From: Candidatus Devosia phytovorans
GTDB taxonomy: Bacteria > Pseudomonadota > Alphaproteobacteria > Rhizobiales > Devosiaceae
Direction: 5' to 3'
Assembly: GCA_029202405.1 (NCBI GenBank)
Contig: CP119312.1
Span: 3,167,001-3,231,000, forward strand
Length of the DNA: 64,000 bases
This document shows positions 18,606 through 25,628 of the stretch, piece by piece. Each line of letters opens with the position of its first letter. The stretch's first letter is position 1. The translations under genes and the position numbers were made by a program. The notes beneath the pieces are model-generated. The model made no database searches. It was given only the letters and a program-made list of their open reading frames with translations, and was not told where the DNA came from.

Positions 18606-18649
18606 CCGCTCCGATGCGTTGGGCCTGAAAGGCATATGCATCGGAGCGG
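18606..18649 (+). promoter_or_regulatory. Hairpin sequestering the SDR ribosome-binding site
   Basis: CCGCTCCGATGC (18606-18617) and GCATCGGAGCGG (18638-18649) form a perfect 12-bp stem. Inside the loop GCCT and AGGC may extend it. The Shine-Dalgarno GGAG (18643-18646) lies in the 3' arm and the ATG follows 3 nt later, so folding would hide the start. It could also end the M81 transcript, but has no T-run. Confidence 0.6.
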
Positions 18650-18652
18650 ACG

Positions 18653-19432
18653 ATGGAATTTTCTGGCAAGACGGCATTGGTGACCGGCGCGGGATCGGGG
18701 ATCGGCAAGGCGGCGGCGCTGCGGCTGGGGGCCGGTGGCGCCAATGTCGTGGTGATCAGCCGAACGCTGGAAGAGGTCGAAGAGACGCGCGACGAGATCA
18801 TCAAGGCGGGCGGCAAGGCGCTGGCCCTCGATGCCGACGTGTCGGAAGAAGCCGAGATGAAAAAGGTGCTGGAGGCCACGATCGATGCCTATGGGCAGCT
18901 CGATATCGTGGTGGCCAATGCCGGGATCAACGGCATGTGGGCGCCGATCGACGACCTGACGCCCGATGAATGGGACCAGACGATTTCGGTCAACCTGCGC
19001 GGCACCTATATGACGCTGCATCTGACCGTGCCGCATCTGAAGGCGGCGGGCGGGTCGGTGATCATCGTCTCCTCGATCAATGGCAATCGCACCTTTACCA
19101 GCGCGGGCGCCACGGCCTATTCGGCGACCAAGGCGGCGCAGGTGGCGATGGCACAACAACTGTCGCTGGAACTGGGGAAATACAAGATCCGCGTCAATGC
19201 GGTGTGCCCGGGGGCGATCGACACCGAGATCGACGAGAATACCGACAAGCGCAATGTCGAGCAGGCGGAAGTACCGGTGGACTTTCCCGAGGGCGATATT
19301 CCAATCACCGGCGGCAAGCCGGGCGAGAGCAAGGACGTGGCCGATGTCATCGCCTTCCTGGCGTCGGACGCGGCGCGTCATGTGACTGGAGTGCCGATCT
19401 ATGTCGACGGCGGGCAGTCGCTGCTGCGGTGA
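18653..19432 (+). CDS. SDR-family NAD(P)-dependent oxidoreductase
   Basis: 259 residues, classical SDR. Cofactor motif VTGAGSGIG at about 10-18, NAG in VVANAGINGM, catalytic Ser in IIVSSINGN, and YSATKAA (Tyr-x3-Lys) near residue 155. VISRT after strand 2 favours NADP(H). An unusual insertion (about 195-228: DENTDKRNVEQAEVPVDFPE) lies in the substrate-binding loop. It stands 56 nt after the M81 gene, and its ribosome site is inside a perfect inverted repeat, suggesting translational control. Substrate unknown. Confidence 0.9.
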   Translation: MEFSGKTALVTGAGSGIGKAAALRLGAGGANVVVISRTLEEVEETRDEIIKAGGKALALDADVSEEAEMKKVLEATIDAYGQLDIVVANAGINGMWAPIDDLTPDEWDQTISVNLRGTYMTLHLTVPHLKAAGGSVIIVSSINGNRTFTSAGATAYSATKAAQVAMAQQLSLELGKYKIRVNAVCPGAIDTEIDENTDKRNVEQAEVPVDFPEGDIPITGGKPGESKDVADVIAFLASDAARHVTGVPIYVDGGQSLLR

Positions 19433-19438
19433 GGTGTC

Positions 19439-20077
19439 TCAGAGCGAGAGGTCACAGCCTTCGAGGAGACTGCCCAAAGCATTCTTCATGCCGGCCGTAT
19501 CGAAGAAGGCGGTGACCGGTTCGCGGTCGGCCGGGGTGGTCTGGGCCACGAAGGTGGGATTGGCCACCATTTCGGCCAGCAGGCTGGTCGAGAGGCTTGG
19601 GGAATAGGTGGCATCGCCGCTCGACGAGAGCGTCCAGCGCTGGGTCTGGGCCGGCTCGGAGCCGAAGCGGACAACGACGTCCTGGAACTGGTTGTCGGTA
19701 TTGCCGAGAAAGTGGCCCCAATAGATATAGGCCTGGGCCTGATGGGACTGGCAGCGCGCCACAAAGGTTGCCGGGCCGCGGGGGCGATACTGTTCCTCAT
19801 CGGCCTGCAGGCGCACGACGATGGTTTCGGAGCCATCGAGGTGATTGATCTCGCTGCGCACGGTCCATTTGCCGGTGCCCGCCGTTTCGGTCGCAGTAGC
19901 GGCAATGGGGGCAAAACCGGCCTCGGTGGCCAGGGCATCGAAGCAGTCGAGGCGGCTGAGTTCGCCCGGAATGATGGCGCAATTGGCGAGTTCGCCATCC
20001 TCGACGCCGAGGGTTGTCGCTGGTGACGAAGTGATGATGCCAACCAGTATAAGTCCAGCGATCCGACCAAGCATCAT
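19439..20077 (-). CDS. Secreted protein of unknown function, VasI-like N-terminal motif
   Basis: 212 residues from the ATG at 20077 (a second ATG follows at 20074; AGGAGG lies 4 or 7 nt upstream). A hydrophobic leader (LGRIAGLILVGIITSS) looks like a signal peptide. The segment NCAIIPGELSRLDCFDALA resembles the Cys-x-RLxCYD motif of VasI-type type VI secretion accessory proteins and other periplasmic proteins. The rest has no motif I recognise. No type VI genes are nearby, so a secretion role is not supported. It converges on the SDR gene with a 6-nt gap. Confidence 0.6.
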   Translation of the reverse strand: MMLGRIAGLILVGIITSSPATTLGVEDGELANCAIIPGELSRLDCFDALATEAGFAPIAATATETAGTGKWTVRSEINHLDGSETIVVRLQADEEQYRPRGPATFVARCQSHQAQAYIYWGHFLGNTDNQFQDVVVRFGSEPAQTQRWTLSSSGDATYSPSLSTSLLAEMVANPTFVAQTTPADREPVTAFFDTAGMKNALGSLLEGCDLSL

Positions 20078-20502
20078 CGCACCTCCTATCCCGCAAGCAT
20101 GCGCCGACAAAGATGTATTTAACGATTACTTAATCTAGCAGTTGAAACCCGGTGGTCCAGCAACAAATGCGGCGCCAGCCGTGTTGCGAACAGGAATTTG
20201 ACTTCAGGGCACAAGAACCGCTGAAACTGAGCCACGCACGAATACACACGGGCAGCATGCCTGCCACGCCAAGGATGCATAACTCTTAACGCAGCAAACC
20301 GCAGCAAACAAACAACAAGTTTCGCAAATTCAAGTACTTACTGCTTTACTCAAATCAACATATCGGCTGGATTGGGTCAATTTATAGCTGAACAGTCATC
20401 GTCGATCGCCTGCAGTCGACACAAATGCAAACCATTCTGGCAATAGTTCCAGAAGCGTCGCCACGGAGTGTGTTCACATCTGTTTGATGGGGAGACGCAG
20501 AG
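20078..20502. promoter_or_regulatory. AT-richer 425-bp divergent intergenic region
   Basis: The gap between the leftward VasI-like gene and the rightward glycan block is clearly richer in A+T than the flanking genes. It carries a tandem GCAGCAAAC (20291-20299, 20301-20309) and no convincing coding frame. It must hold the promoter of the five-gene block that starts at 20503, but I cannot place -35/-10 elements with confidence. Confidence 0.4.
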
Positions 20503-21825
20503 ATGATGCCCGTGGAACGCGACAGCCTCCAGCCCGCCTCGATCGAGGCCAAGCCGGTGCCTCACGTGGTCCACGAAGTGGGAGAGGGTGGCATTCCCTC
20601 GATCGTTCCGCTGTGGCCCGCACCGCCCATCCCCCAGCCAGCCAATGACGATGGCTATGGCGACCTCGAACGGCAGCTCGATGAACAGCGCAGGCTGCTG
20701 CTCACCTCGGCGCAGCGGCGCGTCGCCGCGCTGCGGCGGCTGACCGGGCTGCGCCGGATCAACGAAGACCTGCAGAATTGTTTCCATGGCTTGGAACGCG
20801 TGCTGCCGCCCGATGCGGCGGGGCTGAGCCTCACCTTCCAGGACGAGCCGGGCGTGCCGGACAGCAAGCTGACGCTGGGCTGGTCGAGCAATGGGCTGGC
20901 GCAGGTGCTGCCGGTGTCGAGCACCGGAATTTCTGCCTTCGAATTGCGGCTCAGCGATATCCGTGCCGGACATGGCGCGACGCTGCATGTGCATCTGGTG
21001 TCGCCCGATGATCACCGGGTGGTGGATCGCTGGACCGTGCCTCTGGAGGATACGAGCGCGGGCTGGACGATGTTCTGCCTGACGGCGCCGATCGTGGGGC
21101 CGACGCATGGGCTGGAAGTGCGGCTCGATGTCGAATGCGACGAGGATGTGCATGTGGCGCTATCACTGGGCGCAGGCCAGACCGTGGCTCCGTTCCGGGC
21201 GCGCAACCCGGTGCTGCAGGTGGATGCCTCGCCGCGCGGATTGGCGATGCGGGTGTGGTGTGGCGATGCGCATGGCTCGTTCGGGCGGCATGGCAATGCG
21301 CTGGTGGCCGACGGTCGCCGTTCGGGCGCCGACGGGCTGGTGGATGTGCCGCTGTCGCCGGGGCTGATCGCGCAGGTGCAGCATGTCGATGCCGAGCCGG
21401 CGGTCGGCGATTTCAAGGCGGTGAGCTGGGTGCCCTACCGGGTGGCGGTGGCCTGTCATCCGCCCGCGCATGGCTTCACCCTGGCCTGCCTGCCGCTGCC
21501 ATCGGGCATGGCGATCCGGGGGATCGGGCTCGATGTGGAAGTGGGCAACCCGAAGTCGAGGACCGTCGAATTTGCCATGGTGGTGGCAAGCGATGCGGAG
21601 CGGGCGAAGACCTTGCTTGAGGGAACGGCGACGACGGGGGCGGAGGAGAGTTTTTCCGGCTGGGTAGCGGCCGATTTCGATGCCGGCTCGAGCCTTCTGG
21701 TGCAGCAGGCGCGGCCTTTCCCGCGCGGGAGCCGGGTGTATCTGGCGACCCGCATGCTGGTGGCGGGCAACAGGGATTATGCCTGGGCCCGTTTCCGTCG
21801 CATTGCGCTCAAGGTTCATCTGTGA
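20503..21825 (+). CDS. Unknown protein, paralogue of the gene at 24117 (DUF6212-like)
   Basis: 440 residues, no signal peptide or membrane helix. The N-terminus is Pro-rich, followed by an Arg/Leu-rich helix (about 50-90, RRLLLTSAQRRVAALRRLTG) that may be a coiled coil, then beta-rich sequence. It is a paralogue of the protein at 24117: both have the helix with RINEDLQ/RAINAEL, a VLPVSSTGISA/ILPVQSNGVSA segment, EGTAT...FSGW and the C-terminal ATRM...ARFRxxxLxV. From memory this resembles DUF6212, which I could not verify. It is first in a coupled glycan block, so a role in polysaccharide assembly is plausible. Confidence 0.75.
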   Translation: MMPVERDSLQPASIEAKPVPHVVHEVGEGGIPSIVPLWPAPPIPQPANDDGYGDLERQLDEQRRLLLTSAQRRVAALRRLTGLRRINEDLQNCFHGLERVLPPDAAGLSLTFQDEPGVPDSKLTLGWSSNGLAQVLPVSSTGISAFELRLSDIRAGHGATLHVHLVSPDDHRVVDRWTVPLEDTSAGWTMFCLTAPIVGPTHGLEVRLDVECDEDVHVALSLGAGQTVAPFRARNPVLQVDASPRGLAMRVWCGDAHGSFGRHGNALVADGRRSGADGLVDVPLSPGLIAQVQHVDAEPAVGDFKAVSWVPYRVAVACHPPAHGFTLACLPLPSGMAIRGIGLDVEVGNPKSRTVEFAMVVASDAERAKTLLEGTATTGAEESFSGWVAADFDAGSSLLVQQARPFPRGSRVYLATRMLVAGNRDYAWARFRRIALKVHL

Positions 21826-22916
21826 CCGTCCGCCCCGCCCTTGCCTGCATGGCAGCCTGGGTGGCCATGCTGATCCCCGCCGGGGCCGACGACGTGCTCG
21901 TCGGCGTGGGCATCACCAATATTTCCTGGCAGCAGGCGCCGGCGATATCGAGCACGCTCGACGCCATCAGCGAGGCGCGGTTCGAGGCGGTGCGGATCGC
22001 CTGGAAGGGTTCCATTGAGCGCAGCCAGATCGCGTTGCGTGACGCTTCGACCAAGGGGCTGGAAACCTTGATCGTGCTGCCGTTGACGGATGGGCCGACC
22101 TCGGAGCCAGAGGCGTTGGCGCGGCAGGCATCGGGCGACTTCTTTGCAGTGCATGGCCTGTCGCGGCTCGACCTCACGCGGCTGGAAGCACAGGTCGACG
22201 ACATGCTCGATTTCGTCGTCGCCGAGGACATTGCCGTGGCGGGGATTGAGCTGGGCAATGAGCTCAACTGGTCGGGCTTCAACGGCGACCTGCCGCTGGC
22301 ACCGAGCGGTGCGTGGATCGAGGCAATGAGCCAGCTCGATGCACCCACGCAGCAGGCTTTCGCGCGTGGCGTGGATCGCTATGTGGAAGCCATTCGGCTC
22401 GTCGAGGCGGCGCTGCGCGCGCGCGACATGGATGTGCCGGTGGTGCTAGGGGCGATGGCCGATATCGATGGCCAGTTCGTGCGGCAAAGCGGCGGCATGC
22501 TGGTGGCGCCTGACATCGTCGTCGCCATGCTGGAGGCGCGCGGGGCGTTGGCGCTGACCGATGCCGTGGCGGTGCATCTCTATGCGCCGCTGCGACTTGA
22601 TGTCGAGACCGACGCGCGGGCCGGGATGCTCGGGCAAGTGCTGGATGATTGCGGCACGCCGGCACTGGGCGGGCAGCCGTGCTGGATCACCGAATATGGC
22701 ATTGCCCAGTGGCAGGATGCCTGTGACGTCAGTGACGAGGCGCGGCGCGACGCTATTGCGGCGCTCAATCAATATCTGTCGCAGCCGGGCAGCGCCGCGC
22801 GCGTGCCGGCGACCTTCTTTTACGACTGGTCCGATAGCGCCCATTTCAGCCTGGTGCGCTGTGGCCGGCTCAGCACGCTGGCACAGGACGTGACCGGCGG
22901 GATCAACCCATCATGA
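21822..22916 (+). CDS. Exported TIM-barrel glycosidase-like protein (clan GH-A type)
   Basis: 364 residues. Start is GTG at 21822, overlapping the previous stop (GTGA). A signal peptide (ALACMAAWVAMLIPAGADD) points to the periplasm. The order of motifs fits a clan GH-A glycosidase: the acid/base in ELGNELNWSG (E147, an N-E pair) and the nucleophile in CWITEYGIAQW (E291). Such enzymes cut beta-glycosidic bonds. Within a polysaccharide block it may trim or release the polymer, as EPS-locus hydrolases do. I cannot assign a GH family. Confidence 0.75.
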   Translation: MTVRPALACMAAWVAMLIPAGADDVLVGVGITNISWQQAPAISSTLDAISEARFEAVRIAWKGSIERSQIALRDASTKGLETLIVLPLTDGPTSEPEALARQASGDFFAVHGLSRLDLTRLEAQVDDMLDFVVAEDIAVAGIELGNELNWSGFNGDLPLAPSGAWIEAMSQLDAPTQQAFARGVDRYVEAIRLVEAALRARDMDVPVVLGAMADIDGQFVRQSGGMLVAPDIVVAMLEARGALALTDAVAVHLYAPLRLDVETDARAGMLGQVLDDCGTPALGGQPCWITEYGIAQWQDACDVSDEARRDAIAALNQYLSQPGSAARVPATFFYDWSDSAHFSLVRCGRLSTLAQDVTGGINPS

Positions 22917-22959
22917 AGACTGTTTCACCTCGCAGGCTTTTCAACGGAGATCGTTGCTC

Positions 22960-24120
22960 ATGCGCACATTGAACCTTTCCGTCATCGGCGGCTCCAATAC
23001 GCTGATGAACCCGGGTTACTTCCCGCAAATGCTGGCCAAGGCCGAGCAACGGGGCACCAATGTCAATGTGATTGCCAACCTGGCCATCGGCGGCACGACC
23101 AGCGCTGCCGGGCTCTACCAGCTCAAGACCACTGACGTGCTGGAAAAGAGCGACGTGCTGCTGGTGGCCACGACGATCAATGACAACTGGATCTATGGCA
23201 ATGAGCGCCGGCCGTTCCGCCACTGGGCCCGGCTCTACGAGGGCATCATCCGCTATGCGCTGATGCGCAATCCAAAGCTGGTGATCTGCTCGGTGATCCT
23301 GGGCACCAATAATGGCACCTATCTCGAAGCCGTGCCGTCCATCGAGGCCGGCATCTACTATCTGTCGTCCTGGTATGGCGTTGATGTTATCGACGTCAAT
23401 CGGCACCTGCTGACCCATTATGGTCGCGCCGTGGTGCAAACCCCCGATTTTTACCTCGACGAGGGGCACTACCAGCGGCCGATCGCCACTTCCATCGTGG
23501 CCGAGATCGTGACCGAGCAGGTGCTGGCCGCCGTGGCGCGCGGGCCGCGTACGGCCGCCATGCCGCCGGCGGTGGATGCCAAGAATTTTGCGCATGTCTC
23601 GACGATTTCGGCCGGGACGCTGCGCGACATCTCCGGCGTGCCGCTGGTGCCCTACAAGAGCCGGCTGTTCGAGGCCGAGGCGTTCGAGATGGGAACGCGG
23701 GAGATGTCATTCCGCATCGAGGGCGGCAAGCTGGCTGGCATCATGTATGCCTGCGAGCCGCGCACCGGGGTGATGAGCGTCACCTATAATGACAAGCCGA
23801 TCAATGTGGCGACGCAGAAGTCAGGAGTGCAGAGCGGACAATTCTGCTTCCTGACGTCGATGATGCTGGGTGACTTCATCTATGGCGATATTCTCGATGA
23901 GGACCAGTCGGGCACCTATCGGATGAAGCTGCATGGCGGCCCGGCGCCTGACGACCTCAAAATCCCGGCGAGCTGCCAGCCCCACCCCGGCGAGGACAGC
24001 GGCAGCAGCTTTGCGATCCTGGGGATCATGCATTCGGGCGTGATGCATGACCTCAGCATCAAGGATCTTGCCCAGGCCGAACCGACCGAGAAACTCGAAG
24101 CCGAGCGGAGCGCCGCATGA
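22960..24120 (+). CDS. SGNH/GDSL-type hydrolase with a C-terminal beta domain
   Basis: 386 residues from the ATG at 22960 (GGAGA 10 nt upstream; a TTG two codons earlier is possible). The SGNH core (about 1-195) has nucleophile S12 in SVIGGSNTL (GGSN rather than GDSL), oxyanion-type IANLAIGGTT and TTINDNW, and the D167-x2-H170 dyad in YLDEGHYQRP. The C-terminal about 190 residues are beta-rich and unassigned. SGNH enzymes in such loci remove or transfer acyl groups on glycans. No signal peptide is visible, so it may act in the cytoplasm. Its stop overlaps the next start by 4 nt. Confidence 0.8.
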   Translation: MRTLNLSVIGGSNTLMNPGYFPQMLAKAEQRGTNVNVIANLAIGGTTSAAGLYQLKTTDVLEKSDVLLVATTINDNWIYGNERRPFRHWARLYEGIIRYALMRNPKLVICSVILGTNNGTYLEAVPSIEAGIYYLSSWYGVDVIDVNRHLLTHYGRAVVQTPDFYLDEGHYQRPIATSIVAEIVTEQVLAAVARGPRTAAMPPAVDAKNFAHVSTISAGTLRDISGVPLVPYKSRLFEAEAFEMGTREMSFRIEGGKLAGIMYACEPRTGVMSVTYNDKPINVATQKSGVQSGQFCFLTSMMLGDFIYGDILDEDQSGTYRMKLHGGPAPDDLKIPASCQPHPGEDSGSSFAILGIMHSGVMHDLSIKDLAQAEPTEKLEAERSAA

Positions 24121-25628
24121 GCAACCTGGCCCTGCTCCCATCGCAGCCTCAAGCCACGCCAGCCGAACCCGCTTTCGATCCCGCAGCGCCTGTATTGATC
24201 GCCGTCGATATCAATGACGATGCGCGCCGCCCGCCAAAACACAATTTGCTGGTGCTGGAAGATTTCCAGGCCGGACTACCGGTGTTTTCCGTCGCTGGTG
24301 AAAAGCGACCGATCATCCTGCATGCCCCGCCGATGCTGCTGTCGGCGGTTTTGACCAGCCTGCCGACGAGCCCTCTGGTGCGCAAGCTGCTCGCCTGGCT
24401 GGAGACGGTGGGCGCTTGGCGCGTGCCGCTGCTCGACTGGCGCCGGGGTACCGAAGTCGCAGCGCTGCGCCAGATTACCGAAGAGCTGGGCCGGCAGGCG
24501 CGGCTTGGCATGCAGCGGCAGCGGCAGGTCGCGGCGGAAGTGACGCGCATGCGAGCGATCAATGCCGAATTGCAGCACCATTTTCTCGTGGCTGAAAGCA
24601 GCCTGCTGCGCAGCGGCGCCATGCCGCTCGACATTGCCTTCAGCAACGAGCCGATGACCGAGCCCGTACACGTGATGTCGCTAAGTGACGTGGAAGCGGG
24701 CGCGGCGCAGATCCTGCCGGTGCAGAGCAATGGCGTCAGCGCAGTGGGCATTCATCTCGCCCAGACCAGCGAAACGGTTTCGGGGAGCCTGGTGGCGCAG
24801 CTCACCTCGCTCGAGGACGGCCGCCTCATCGAGCGCTGGAGCATCCGGGCGACGGACCTCGTGCCAGGCTGGAACGTGCTGGCACTCAGCCGCGCCATTT
24901 CGGGCCAGAGCCGCACGCTGGAGCTGCGCCTGTCGCGGCTTGCCCCTGACGATCGCCTGCCGCCGATATCGCTGGGTAGCGGCCAGCCGATCCTCAGCTT
25001 CCAGATCCGCGATGTCGCCTCGGGCACGCCCATGCTGCGCAACAGCATGGCGCTGCAGGTGTGGCGGGGCCTGCCCGGCGCCGTGCTGCCGGGCTGGTTC
25101 AAGGCGCATCAGCCGCGACGGAACAAGGGCCGGCAGGCCGGCTATGTCGATATCCCCCTGCCCCCGGCAGACCTGACGCAGGTGGAGCATGCCAATCCCG
25201 AGCAGGTCAGTTTCGACTTCCCCGGCGTGGTGGGACCACTTGGTGAGCGCGCCATCCTCTGCCATGCGCCTGTGCATGGGGTGACGCTGGCGCGGCTGCC
25301 AACCCTGGTGCCGCAGGGTGCGATCCGCTTTGCGGCCTCGGCCTTTATCGACAACCAGCAGTCGCGCGACGTCGACTTTGCGCTGATCCTTGCCGCGGAC
25401 ACGGCGCAGGCCCTGGCGCTGGCCGAGGGCACGGCGACGCCTGAGCCGCACGAGGCCTTTTCGGGCTGGACGCAGGTTCACAACCGACAGGTCCGGCGGC
25501 TGTCGGCCTTCCGCGAAGACAGTTCAGGCGATGCCCTGTTCTTTGTGGCGACGCGGATGACAAGGCAGGGCGAAAACAGTTTTGCCCGCTCCCGTTTCAA
25601 GGATCTCAGCGTGATGGTGCAGGCATGA
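24117..25628 (+). CDS. Unknown protein, paralogue of the gene at 20503 (DUF6212-like)
   Basis: 503 residues, no signal peptide. An N-terminal part of about 110 residues is not shared with the paralogue. It is followed by a helix-rich segment (about 115-155, VAALRQITEELGRQARLGMQ) and beta-rich repeats aligning with the 440-residue paralogue through the end (EGTATPEPHEAFSGW, FVATRMTRQGENSFARSRF). It is coupled to the SGNH gene before and the GT2-GT4 gene after by ATGA overlaps, so the products are probably needed in fixed proportion. Function unknown; a scaffold or glycan-binding role is only a guess. Confidence 0.75.
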   Translation: MSNLALLPSQPQATPAEPAFDPAAPVLIAVDINDDARRPPKHNLLVLEDFQAGLPVFSVAGEKRPIILHAPPMLLSAVLTSLPTSPLVRKLLAWLETVGAWRVPLLDWRRGTEVAALRQITEELGRQARLGMQRQRQVAAEVTRMRAINAELQHHFLVAESSLLRSGAMPLDIAFSNEPMTEPVHVMSLSDVEAGAAQILPVQSNGVSAVGIHLAQTSETVSGSLVAQLTSLEDGRLIERWSIRATDLVPGWNVLALSRAISGQSRTLELRLSRLAPDDRLPPISLGSGQPILSFQIRDVASGTPMLRNSMALQVWRGLPGAVLPGWFKAHQPRRNKGRQAGYVDIPLPPADLTQVEHANPEQVSFDFPGVVGPLGERAILCHAPVHGVTLARLPTLVPQGAIRFAASAFIDNQQSRDVDFALILAADTAQALALAEGTATPEPHEAFSGWTQVHNRQVRRLSAFREDSSGDALFFVATRMTRQGENSFARSRFKDLSVMVQA

